A DNA stretch of 64,000 nt from an uncultured Bacteroidia bacterium (GTDB lineage Bacteria; Bacteroidota; Bacteroidia; Bacteroidales; UBA932): NCBI GenBank assembly GCA_902788095.1, contig CADAIT010000005.1, forward strand, positions 62,001 to 126,000, written 5' to 3'. The notes under the pieces are model-generated. The model was not told where the DNA came from, searched no databases, and was given only the letters and a program-made list of their open reading frames with translations. Both the position numbers and the translations under genes were made by a program. Shown piece by piece: positions 1 through 7,450 of this stretch (its first letter is position 1; each line of letters begins with the position of its first letter).

Positions 1-668
1 CCTATCTGATGAAGCAGCTGGGCCCCGCCTCCATGGTTTCCATGATGCGTAAAATGGGCATCGGCGGCTTTATCGACCCGGTGGCATCCCTCTGCGTGGG
101 TTCGGCCGATTTGTCCGTCTTCGACATGGTGACCGCCTACAATACGTACCCCTCGGCCGGCACCTATACCTATCCGCTCTTTGTGACGCGCATTGAAGAC
201 CGCGACGGCAACATCCTGGGACAGTTCAGCGGCCGCAAGCGGGAGGCGCTTTCCCAGCGCGCCACCGGCGCCATGATTCGCATGATGCGCGCCGTGGTGG
301 ATAACGGCACCGGCGTCCGCCTGCGTTTCCGCTATGGGCTCAAAGGCGAAATCGCCGGCAAAACCGGAACGACCAACGACAACTCCGACGGCTGGTTCAT
401 CGGCTACACGCCCAAGATAACGGCGGGTGTATGGGTAGGCGCAGAGGACCGCTACGTGCATTTTTCCAACAACAGCCTGGGCCAGGGAGCCAACATGGCG
501 CTGCCCATCTGGGGGCTGTGGATGAAAAAAGTCATTCAGGACGGGACACTGGGCATATCGGAGCGGGACACGTTCCCGGAGGAGTTGAAGGGGAACTACT
601 GCAACGAGGGACAGGGCACGGATTCCACGTCGGAAATGACAGAACTTGAGAATTATTATTTCGAATAA
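1..668 (+). CDS. class A penicillin-binding protein, C-terminal part
   Basis: The frame is open from the window edge (base 3), so the start lies upstream; about 221 residues are visible. This is the end of the transpeptidase domain of a bifunctional PBP1A-type enzyme, which cross-links peptidoglycan on the outer face of the inner membrane. The KTG box is present in KTGTTNDNSDGWFIGYTP, followed by AGVWVGAEDR, a typical PBP1A sequence. The glycosyltransferase domain and the SxxK serine would lie outside the window. ddl begins 2 bases after the stop, so cell-wall genes are grouped here. The family call is firm; the exact paralogue is not. Confidence 0.93.
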   Translation, partial: YLMKQLGPASMVSMMRKMGIGGFIDPVASLCVGSADLSVFDMVTAYNTYPSAGTYTYPLFVTRIEDRDGNILGQFSGRKREALSQRATGAMIRMMRAVVDNGTGVRLRFRYGLKGEIAGKTGTTNDNSDGWFIGYTPKITAGVWVGAEDRYVHFSNNSLGQGANMALPIWGLWMKKVIQDGTLGISERDTFPEELKGNYCNEGQGTDSTSEMTELENYYFE

Positions 669-670
669 AA

Positions 671-1690
671 ATGGCCAAATATCAATCTGTTGCCGTGATT
701 TACGGCAGTGATTCCTCCGAGTGGGAGGTGGCATGCCGCAGTGGTGAATTCGTCGCGTCGCGCATCGACGAATTCCAATACGACGTTTATGAAATTTTTG
801 CCCGTTTCGGCTCCTGGAAACTGGTCGCCATGCGAAAAGCCAACGCCATGCGCCAGGCCTTCCCGGAGGGGGCTCAGCCGGAAGTGGACAAGTCCGATTT
901 TTCCGTGATGATTCTCGGGGAAAAGGTGAAATTCGACTTTGCCTATATCATGCAGCATGGCGCTCCCGGGGAGACGGGCCTGTTGCAGGGATATCTGGAA
1001 ATGCTGGGCGTGCCGCATTCCAGCTGCAGCGCCTTTGTCACCACGGTGGCCTTCGACAAGTATTCCTGCAAAAGCTACCTGCGCATGGCCGATTTCGTGA
1101 AGATGGCGCCGGATGCCTTCGTGCGTCAGGGCGACGATGTAGAGGCCTTCTGCAAGCAGGCGCTGGAACGCCTTGGCCTGCCGCTCTTTGTGAAGCCCAC
1201 GTCCGCCGGTTCCAGCTTCGGCATCACCAAGGTGGAAAAGGCGGAGGACCTTCCCGCAGCCGTCCGTTTCGCCTTCGGCGAGGGTGATACGGTTATCGTG
1301 GAGGCCGCTGTCAAGTCGGAGCACGAACTCACCTGCGCCGTATATTCGGACGGCAAAGAGGTGAAGGCGCTGCCGGTCATTGAAATCATATCGGACACCG
1401 GCTGGTTCGACTACGACGCCAAGTACAACGGCCGCAGCCAGGAGGTTTGTCCGGCCCCGATTCCGGATTCCCTGCGGGACCAGGTGCAGGACCTGTCCAA
1501 ACGCATTTACCGTTACCTGGGCTGCAAGGGACTGGTCCGCATGGACTATATCTCGGCCCCGGACGGCCTCTATTTCCTGGAGGTGAACATCATTCCCGGC
1601 ATGACCAATGCCTCGCTGGTTCCCAAGATGGTCCGCACCGCCGGTATCGGCATTACCGATTTCCTGACTACCATCATCGAAAATTCGTAG
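671..1690 (+). CDS. ddl: D-alanine--D-alanine ligase
   Basis: A 339-residue ATP-grasp ligase that joins two D-Ala for the peptidoglycan stem peptide in the cytosol. The N-terminal lobe has IMQHGAPGETGLLQGYLEMLG, with the HG.xGE..xLQG block that positions the first D-Ala. The ATP-grasp lobe has LFVKPTSAGSSFGITKV (glycine-rich loop), and the C-terminal metal site is FLEVNIIPGMTNASLVPK, the usual EVN..PGMT motif. Length is normal for Bacteroidetes Ddl. It starts 2 bases after the PBP gene and prmC follows 3 bases after its stop, so the three are probably cotranscribed. Confidence 0.96.
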   Translation: MAKYQSVAVIYGSDSSEWEVACRSGEFVASRIDEFQYDVYEIFARFGSWKLVAMRKANAMRQAFPEGAQPEVDKSDFSVMILGEKVKFDFAYIMQHGAPGETGLLQGYLEMLGVPHSSCSAFVTTVAFDKYSCKSYLRMADFVKMAPDAFVRQGDDVEAFCKQALERLGLPLFVKPTSAGSSFGITKVEKAEDLPAAVRFAFGEGDTVIVEAAVKSEHELTCAVYSDGKEVKALPVIEIISDTGWFDYDAKYNGRSQEVCPAPIPDSLRDQVQDLSKRIYRYLGCKGLVRMDYISAPDGLYFLEVNIIPGMTNASLVPKMVRTAGIGITDFLTTIIENS

Positions 1691-1693
1691 GAA

Positions 1694-2596
1694 ATGCTGC
1701 TGGTGGATTTCCTGAAAGAGGGGATAGCCGCCCTGGAGCCGTTGTACCCTACGGCGGAGGCGCGGAACATTGTGTTGATGCTGTGTGAGGAAACCATCGG
1801 CACCAAAAACTACACCCATATCGTAGAGCCGCAGTACAAAATTGCTCCCAAGGGGGAAAAAGCCCTGGCCGACGGCTTGTCGCGGCTGCAGAAGGGCGAA
1901 CCCATCCAATATGTTACGGGACGCACGGAGTTCTGCGGACGTATTTTCCATGTGACGCCGGACGTGCTCATTCCTCGTCCGGAAACGGAACTGCTGGTGC
2001 GGGAGGCCATCAAGCTCGCCAGCCGCATCAAACGCATGCGCAGTCCGTACGGGAAGGCCGCCGAGCCGGTGCGGGTGCTGGATTTGTGCACGGGTTCGGG
2101 CAATATCGCCTGGTCGCTGGCCTTGTCGGTACCGGGTGCGCATGTCGTGGGAGTGGACATTTCCACGGGGGCGCTTTCCGTTGCGCGCGGCCAGGATTTT
2201 TCGGCCGAACTCAAGGCTGCGGGCGCCCTGGCGCCCACTTTCATCGCCGCGGATATTCTGGATACGGAGCAGGATTTCGATTTCGGCCCTTTCGACCTGG
2301 TCCTTTCCAATCCGCCGTACATCATGGACGGGGAGAAGAGCCACCTGCGGCGGAATGTCCTGGATTACGAGCCGTCCCGTGCGCTTTTTGTCCCGGACGA
2401 TGACCCCTTGCTGTTTTACCGGGCCGTGGCGCGCTGGTCGCAGCGTTTCTTGGTGCCGGAAGGTATGGGCCTTACGGAGATAAACGAGGTGCTCGGAAAG
2501 GAGACCGAGGCTCTTTTCCGTGATTCCGGCTTTTCCGAGACATCGCTCGTTACGGATTTTTACGACAAAAACCGCTTTGTCTTCTATATGAAATAG
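1694..2596 (+). CDS. prmC: peptide chain release factor N5-glutamine methyltransferase
   Basis: A 300-residue SAM-dependent methyltransferase that methylates the GGQ glutamine of release factors RF1/RF2. Residues about 70-100 have QYVTGRTEFCGRIFHVTPDV followed by LIPRPETELLV, the conserved PrmC hinge. The SAM loop is VLDLCTGSGNIAWSLA and the substrate motif is LSNPPYI. Length is normal. It is the last gene of the PBP-ddl-prmC run; an intrinsic terminator overlaps its stop codon. Confidence 0.95.
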   Translation: MLLVDFLKEGIAALEPLYPTAEARNIVLMLCEETIGTKNYTHIVEPQYKIAPKGEKALADGLSRLQKGEPIQYVTGRTEFCGRIFHVTPDVLIPRPETELLVREAIKLASRIKRMRSPYGKAAEPVRVLDLCTGSGNIAWSLALSVPGAHVVGVDISTGALSVARGQDFSAELKAAGALAPTFIAADILDTEQDFDFGPFDLVLSNPPYIMDGEKSHLRRNVLDYEPSRALFVPDDDPLLFYRAVARWSQRFLVPEGMGLTEINEVLGKETEALFRDSGFSETSLVTDFYDKNRFVFYMK

Positions 2597-2626
2597 GCTT
2601 CCTGGCTATACCAGGTGCCTTTTTTT
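2595..2626 (+). terminator. intrinsic terminator after prmC
   Basis: The arms AGGC + CCTGG and CCAGG + GCCT pair around a CTATA loop, with a small bulge (TT against T), and run into seven T. The first arm overlaps the prmC stop codon. Confidence 0.8.
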
Positions 2627-2645
2627 CAATTTATCCGTTTCCTTT

Positions 2646-2676
2646 TTGTTTACACGGAAACTACTTCCGTACTTTG
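2646..2676 (+). promoter_or_regulatory. Bacteroidetes promoter, possibly leaderless
   Basis: TTG at 2646-2648, 20 bases, then GTACTTTG at 2669-2676 (6 of 8 match to TAnnTTTG). The ATG of the lipoprotein gene is only four bases after the box, so transcription probably starts at or next to the start codon. Confidence 0.55.
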
Positions 2677-2680
2677 CACC

Positions 2681-3829
2681 ATGAAGTACGGAAAGTTTTT
2701 TGTGGGCGTTTTGGGCGTCCTGTTCGTGGCCTTGGAAGGTTGTGACAAAATGAAGGAGGAAGCCCCGGTGCTTCCGGAGGATAGCCCTCGCAGCTTTGTA
2801 ATGCTGGAGGATGTAGCGCAGCTGCTTTCCACGCTGCCGATTGGCGCGGAGCAGATGACAGAGGTACAGGATGCAACGGGAGCCTCGGCCGGGAATGGCT
2901 ATGACGAGGAATACCGGATGCAGGATTTGTTCGCTTCTCCGGGACGCGGGGTAGGAGAAGCGGGGGAGACCAAGTCGGAAAAGTACGGCAGGCCGCTTCG
3001 GGATTTGCTGCGGGAGGCGCTTTCCACCAAAGCGGCGGATACGGCCTGGCTGGATTCGCTGGCCATGTCGGATGTGCAGATATATTGGCCCGGCGCCCGT
3101 TCCTGGGATGGAGAGCGCCTGCCGGTCATCACCTATGACCCCGGAGACGGCGCCTCGCAGAACGAAGGATATGAACTGCTGTCCGACGGAACGGTCCGGA
3201 AGGTAATGGTGGATGAGCAGATGGCCTTGGAGCAGCCTGTGTGGGTGGTGAACCGCAACTCGGACGCAGACTACAAAAGCCTGGAACTGCTCCGTCGGGA
3301 GGATCCTTCCTGGGGCCAGGGAGGGGGCGGTCTCATCGTGAAAGGGGAAACGGAGGAACTGCGGACCCTGGTGCTTCGCTCCTTCAAGGCATTGCGGCAG
3401 TACGACAGCTGGTTCGCCGGCGGCAGCGAATTCTGGATCAAGATAGGCGCCGTGGAGGATTTTACGGCGGCAACGGAGCCGGAGCTCCGCTTGTACCAGC
3501 CCAGCATTACGGATTTCATGTTGGTGGTACGGCGGGACCAGGTAGGGGAAGAACTGCCTTTCAACGCCGTTCTGGTCTCCGAATGGACCGAACAGTTAAA
3601 CAGCTGTGCGTATATGATGGTGGAGGATGACGGCGGCACCCGAACCACCTGGAAATGCTCGGCCGTCGTAAAATACAATTCCAAGGCCTACGGCTTTGAG
3701 TTGGAAATTCCCCTCAACAGCCGGGACGACATTGTCTGGCGCGGCGCCCTCACCCATTCTTTCATTGAAAAAAACAACGGCCGCCCCGTCCGATTCGGCG
3801 ACGTGGAGCTGGTTATGGAGTTGATATAG
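2681..3829 (+). CDS. lipoprotein of unknown function
   Basis: A 382-residue protein I do not recognise. The start was chosen because a promoter box ends four bases upstream and because it gives a lipoprotein signal: basic MKYGK, a hydrophobic stretch, then ALEGC with the lipidated Cys at 21. Translation from the next in-frame codon upstream, about 65 bases earlier, would bury the signal. The mature part is acidic and soluble-looking with no further membrane segment. It stands alone between a terminator and the next promoter, so context gives no role. Probably envelope-located. Confidence 0.8.
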   Translation: MKYGKFFVGVLGVLFVALEGCDKMKEEAPVLPEDSPRSFVMLEDVAQLLSTLPIGAEQMTEVQDATGASAGNGYDEEYRMQDLFASPGRGVGEAGETKSEKYGRPLRDLLREALSTKAADTAWLDSLAMSDVQIYWPGARSWDGERLPVITYDPGDGASQNEGYELLSDGTVRKVMVDEQMALEQPVWVVNRNSDADYKSLELLRREDPSWGQGGGGLIVKGETEELRTLVLRSFKALRQYDSWFAGGSEFWIKIGAVEDFTAATEPELRLYQPSITDFMLVVRRDQVGEELPFNAVLVSEWTEQLNSCAYMMVEDDGGTRTTWKCSAVVKYNSKAYGFELEIPLNSRDDIVWRGALTHSFIEKNNGRPVRFGDVELVMELI

Positions 3830-3864
3830 CCATGCGGACAGCCGCTTTACGTGTTATTACGGAT

Positions 3865-3895
3865 TTGCTTTTCTGTAATAACTTTCCTACCTTTG
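3865..3895 (+). promoter_or_regulatory. promoter of the toxin-antitoxin operon
   Basis: TTG at 3865-3867, exactly 20 bases, then TACCTTTG at 3888-3895, a full match to the Bacteroidetes -33/-7 pattern. The antitoxin ATG follows 8 bases later. Confidence 0.75.
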
Positions 3896-3903
3896 TCATT
3901 CAA

Positions 3904-4224
3904 ATGGACAATAGTATGGAAACCAGTATCATCCGCATCGGGAACAGCAGGGGGATTATCATTCCTGCCGGCATTTTGAAAAAGTTTGGGCTCAAGGAGG
4001 GCTCCAAGGTGACCCTGAAGGAAAAGGAGGATGGCACTTTTGCACTTTCTTTCGCTCCGGAGGAGGAACCTTATACAGGCCCCTTTACCGGTCCCTTCAA
4101 GGCCCTGAAGGACATTGTGGATCCGGACGCTTTCGGCGGCCGGGATTTGGATCCGGCAGAGTATGTAAGGCAACTTCGGAGTTCAGAGGGAAGAGAGAAA
4201 CGTAAATTACCGTGGGATGAATAG
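3904..4224 (+). CDS. AbrB/MazE-type antitoxin
   Basis: A 106-residue protein beginning MDNSMETSII. An N-terminal swapped-hairpin AbrB domain (about residues 5-50, with IRIGNSRGIIIPAGILKKFG and then KEGSKVTL) binds DNA. The C-terminal part (TGPFTGPFKALKDIVDP to the end) would wrap the toxin. ATG 3904 lies 8 bases from the promoter box; a second ATG at 3916 (METSII) is also possible. Frames further upstream run through the promoter and are not credible starts. It overlaps the toxin gene by 8 bases, the usual translational coupling of type II systems, and such antitoxins normally repress their own promoter. Confidence 0.85.
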   Translation: MDNSMETSIIRIGNSRGIIIPAGILKKFGLKEGSKVTLKEKEDGTFALSFAPEEEPYTGPFTGPFKALKDIVDPDAFGGRDLDPAEYVRQLRSSEGREKRKLPWDE

Positions 4225-4612
4225 GAAGTATTTAATAGACACAGACACACTGGTCTTTTTGAGCAGGGGAAAATTCTGTATTCAAGATAAGATGAACCAG
4301 GTTGGATTGGCAAATTGTCTCTTGCCGGAGATAAGTTTGGCAGAATTGTACTTGGGTATTTATAAAGGAAGGGGGCAAGAGTCATTCGTCTCTTTCCTGG
4401 AGGAGAATTTCAAGGTGCTCCCGATAAGCTCGTCACTCAGGACATTTGCTAAAACCAGGGCATATTTGGAGCAAAACGGAATCCGTTTGGAAGACTTGGA
4501 CATCTTTATCGCCGCAATAGCGCTGGATATGGATTATACCCTTGTCACGCACAACACCCGCCACTTCTCCCGCATTCCCGGCCTGAAAATAGAGGATTGG
4601 GTTCAGGAATGA
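4217..4612 (+). CDS. PIN-domain toxin (VapC-like RNase)
   Basis: A 131-residue PIN domain: YLIDTDTLVFL at the N-terminus has the first acidic metal ligands, ISLAELYLGI the conserved Glu, EDLDIFIAAIAL the third Asp, and LVTHNTRHFSRIPGL the C-terminal motif. VapC toxins cleave tRNA or rRNA when the antitoxin is degraded. Its start overlaps the antitoxin stop. The gene looks clearly richer in A/T than its neighbours (AAGTATTTAATAGACACAG near the start), which fits horizontal acquisition. Its last 10 bases overlap the convergent U32 gene. Confidence 0.87.
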   Translation: MNRKYLIDTDTLVFLSRGKFCIQDKMNQVGLANCLLPEISLAELYLGIYKGRGQESFVSFLEENFKVLPISSSLRTFAKTRAYLEQNGIRLEDLDIFIAAIALDMDYTLVTHNTRHFSRIPGLKIEDWVQE

Positions 4613-6324
4613 CGCACCGTCATTTCGCAGACGGCGCAGTGGAAATCCAGGCGGAGCCGCTCCTTCCCGTTGATGAGGAAGAGCGGTTCTGCTTTTTTCT
4701 CTTTCCCCTGTTTGGGACAGAGGCCCAGTTCATGGCGTACGCAGTATTTGGAGCGCATCAGCTCCCCGTTGCTGGTATAGGTGAGCTGGAAGGATGTATC
4801 CTGGGCACGTCGGCCCCGATAGAGCGGCAAGGCATGTAAGGGCTGTGCATCCAATTGGTCCGCCAGGCTTCTGCGGAGGCCATTGATGGCCGATACCGGC
4901 AGGAAGGGAACCGGACCGTTTACGCTCATTTCCGGCTGCCGGAAGGCATAATGGCCGCTGCGTTTGGCCAGCTGTTCACGGAAGGTTTGCAGCATGCGGT
5001 CCGGGTCCCGGGCCACATCTGCCCCCAGCGGGTATCGCTCAACGGCCTTCCGCCCGTCTTCGGACAGCGCTTCCACGGTCATGGCGCCGTCGGCAATGCT
5101 TAAGGAAAGGCTTACCGCTACTTCCCGAACCGGTTTTGCGGCCTCCAGCTGCTTCTCGAAAGCGGCGCTGATGTTCCGATACAGTTTCTGTCCTTCCCGG
5201 AGCCCTTCCGGCTTGCGGCAGAAGATGGTACGGCCCTCGCAGACATCGCCGCGGAAACCGGTGATGCCGCCGTCCTTGTTCACGAAGGCAAAGCCGTCGC
5301 CATTGGACAGGACCAAGTCCGGTACGGCAGGGTTCAGGACCAGCCCGTCCGGCCTGAGCTGCGCAACCGAGCCTATCCATTCGCCCATGGATTTGGGTGC
5401 ATCCATAGCCGCCCACGGACCCCGTTTGCCATCCAGGAACAACTCCGTGTATCCCCGGTTGAAGGTCTTTTGCAGATTGGGCGTAAAACCTCCGCGGACG
5501 GTGCCGAAGGAACTTCTGCGGTAGCGCTCCGGGTATTTCTCCACCAGCGCGTCCAACGCTTCCGAATAGGCCTTGACTACGTTCCGGACGTAGGATTCGT
5601 TCTTCAGCCGCCCTTCTATCTTGAAGGACGATACGCCGGCCTCCGCCAGGTCTTCCAGCCGGTGAATCAGCTGATAATCCTTGAGAGAGAGCAGCGCCTT
5701 GTTGCGGACCAGCACCTTGCCGGAAGCGTCCTGCAGGTCATACAGATTGCGGCAAGGCTGTGCGCAGGCACCCCGGTTGGCGCTGCGCCCGGTCAGGTAT
5801 TCGGACAGGTAGCACTGCCCGCTGTAGCACACGCAAAGAGCACCGTGCACAAAGAATTCTATCTCTGTGTCCACGGACTGGACGATGGCCCTGATTTGCT
5901 CCAGGGACATTTCCCGCTCCAGCACCAGGCGGCCGAATCCCAGGCTTTCCAGCCCCCGTGCCTTCTCCGGCGTGCGGATAGCGCATTGGGTGGAGGCATG
6001 CATGACCAGCGAATCGCTCATCTCCAGCACCAAGGGGTCCTGGACAATCAGCGCATCTACGCCGGCCTCCTCCAGCTGTTTCACCAGGCTGCGGGCCTCC
6101 GGAACCTCTTCCGGCTGCAACAAGGTGTTTACCGTGGCATAAATGCGAACGCCGAACCGGTGGGCATAGGTGCACAGCTGCCGGATGTCTTCCACGCTGT
6201 TTCCGGCAGCCTGCCTGGCGCCGAAGGCCGGACCGGCGATATAGACGGCATCGGCCCCGCAGTCAATGGCCGCGATGCCAATCTGTGCCGTACGGGCCGG
6301 CGCCAACAGTTCCAGGGCAATCAT
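4603..6324 (-). CDS. U32 family protein, RlhA-like RNA hydroxylase
   Basis: A 573-residue U32 protein. The start MIALELLAPA was preferred to one nine codons earlier because a TATCTTTG box ends four bases before it. The N-terminal TIM-barrel region has GADAVYIAGPAFGAR, and the signature cysteines are in CYSGQCYLSEYLTGRS followed by NRGACAQPCRNLYDL. The C-terminal block KYCVRHELGLCPKQG and LDFHCAVCEM is shared with RlhA (YdcP), which hydroxylates C2501 of 23S rRNA. Relatives TrhP act on tRNA U34, so the substrate is an inference. Despite the old family name it is unlikely to be a protease. Separate transcription unit. Confidence 0.85.
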   Translation of the reverse strand: MIALELLAPARTAQIGIAAIDCGADAVYIAGPAFGARQAAGNSVEDIRQLCTYAHRFGVRIYATVNTLLQPEEVPEARSLVKQLEEAGVDALIVQDPLVLEMSDSLVMHASTQCAIRTPEKARGLESLGFGRLVLEREMSLEQIRAIVQSVDTEIEFFVHGALCVCYSGQCYLSEYLTGRSANRGACAQPCRNLYDLQDASGKVLVRNKALLSLKDYQLIHRLEDLAEAGVSSFKIEGRLKNESYVRNVVKAYSEALDALVEKYPERYRRSSFGTVRGGFTPNLQKTFNRGYTELFLDGKRGPWAAMDAPKSMGEWIGSVAQLRPDGLVLNPAVPDLVLSNGDGFAFVNKDGGITGFRGDVCEGRTIFCRKPEGLREGQKLYRNISAAFEKQLEAAKPVREVAVSLSLSIADGAMTVEALSEDGRKAVERYPLGADVARDPDRMLQTFREQLAKRSGHYAFRQPEMSVNGPVPFLPVSAINGLRRSLADQLDAQPLHALPLYRGRRAQDTSFQLTYTSNGELMRSKYCVRHELGLCPKQGKEKKAEPLFLINGKERLRLDFHCAVCEMTVRHS

Positions 6325-6328
6325 GTTG

Positions 6329-6336
6329 CAAAGATA
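6329..6336 (-). promoter_or_regulatory. -7 box for the U32 gene, leaderless spacing
   Basis: Reading the minus strand, TATCTTTG is followed by CAAC and then the ATG at 6324. No TTG is seen at the usual distance upstream, so the box is judged on the -7 element and the spacing alone. Confidence 0.55.
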
Positions 6337-6358
6337 CAAAAAAGAGGTCAACTTACTT

Positions 6359-6406
6359 TGACACGAACCCCGAAAGTTTTTTGTCTAACTTTCGGGGTTC
6401 ATGTCA
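6359..6406. repeat. long perfect hairpin between the TPR and U32 genes
   Basis: Arms GAACCCCGAAAGTT (6365-6378) and AACTTTCGGGGTTC (6387-6400) are a perfect 14-bp inverted repeat with an 8-base loop, extended by TGACA/TGTCA after one mismatch. No U-tract follows on either strand. Probably the 3' end structure of the minus-strand TPR transcript, possibly a palindromic repeat element. Confidence 0.75.
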
Positions 6407-6438
6407 CTTCCCTCATCGGGGTTGGGAGGGGAAAATTC

Positions 6439-7362
6439 CTACAGGGCCTTGAGCTGGGCTGCAGCCTGTGCGGCGTACTTGGTACCGGCAAGTTTCTGAT
6501 AGTATTCCTTGGCGGTAGCCTTGTCTCCGGTCTTCTGGGCCGTGGCGGCAATGGTGAACATGATGTCCGCGGCATTCTTGGCGTTGGGGCTCAGCGTCAG
6601 ATATTTCTTATAATTTTCGATGGCCTGGGCGCTCTTGCCCGACTTGGTGAGGGCGCTGGCAAGCAGCAAGTAGGCGTTGCCGCTTTCCACATAGCTGTTG
6701 GATTTCTCCAGGGCCGCGATGGCGTCCGCGTTTTTGCCGGCTTTCAGCAGGGCCTGACCCTTCTTGAGATAGGTGGTGGACAGGAGTTTGTCGGCCTGGG
6801 CCTCTCCCAGTTCACTGGCTTTGGTGAGGGCTGCGATGGCATCATCGGCGTTACCGCCCTGCATCTGGGCCTGTCCCAGCAGGAGATAGGCCTGACCGTC
6901 TTCCGGGGTAAGGGTGGTCACTTCCTTGAAGGCGGCAACGGCGCCGGCATAGTCCTCTCCCTTGAGGAGGGTGCTGCCCTTGCGCAGATAGACGTTGGGA
7001 ATCAGGCCGGCAGCTTCATCGGCCGCTTCGGCAGCCTCATATTCCGCGGCGACGGTCTTTGCCTCCGCCAGGGTGGCAAGGGCGTTGTCGTAATCGGCTT
7101 CGTTGATTTGTTCCTTGGCAATGGAAAGGAGGGTTCCGGGGATAATCTCCTTGCACTTGGAAACGAGTTCTGCGGCTTCCTCACCTTCGCAGAGGGCGGC
7201 TTCCGCAAGAGCGGCGCGGAACTGGGCCAGCGCCTCGGTCTTATTGGTTTCCAGAGCGGTTGCTCCGGCATTGAAAGTTTCTACGGCTGTTTTGAAATCT
7301 TGCGCTGTAACCACTGCTGCGGTGAGCCCGAAGGCTGCGAGTGCTACAAAAAATCTTTTCAT
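6439..7362 (-). CDS. secreted TPR-repeat protein
   Basis: A 307-residue protein with a cleavable signal peptide (MKRFFVALAAFGLTAAVVTA, cleavage near residue 20) and tetratricopeptide-like repeats through most of the rest, e.g. AYLLLGQAQMQGGNADDAI and AYLLLASALTKSGKSAQAI. Ala and Lys are abundant. TPR solenoids bind partner proteins; here it would sit in the periplasm. No enzymatic domain is visible. It is a single-gene unit read from a promoter overlapping that of the M16-like gene on the other strand. Role unknown. Confidence 0.85.
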   Translation of the reverse strand: MKRFFVALAAFGLTAAVVTAQDFKTAVETFNAGATALETNKTEALAQFRAALAEAALCEGEEAAELVSKCKEIIPGTLLSIAKEQINEADYDNALATLAEAKTVAAEYEAAEAADEAAGLIPNVYLRKGSTLLKGEDYAGAVAAFKEVTTLTPEDGQAYLLLGQAQMQGGNADDAIAALTKASELGEAQADKLLSTTYLKKGQALLKAGKNADAIAALEKSNSYVESGNAYLLLASALTKSGKSAQAIENYKKYLTLSPNAKNAADIMFTIAATAQKTGDKATAKEYYQKLAGTKYAAQAAAQLKAL

Positions 7363-7401
7363 GGTTCTTTATGTTAAGTTAGACATTCGTTGGTCCACAA
7401 G

Positions 7402-7433
7402 TTGCAAAAATAGCAAAAATAGTTGTAATTTTG
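7402..7433. promoter_or_regulatory. overlapping divergent promoters (TPR gene / M16-like gene)
   Basis: Plus strand: TTG at 7402-7404, 21 bases, TAATTTTG at 7426-7433, 17 bases before the ATG at 7451. Minus strand: two tandem TATTTTTG boxes (7405-7412 and 7414-7421) lie inside the plus spacer and read toward the TPR gene. The two polymerases would compete for the same DNA. Confidence 0.6.
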
Positions 7434-7450
7434 CACGAAATTACCTTAAA

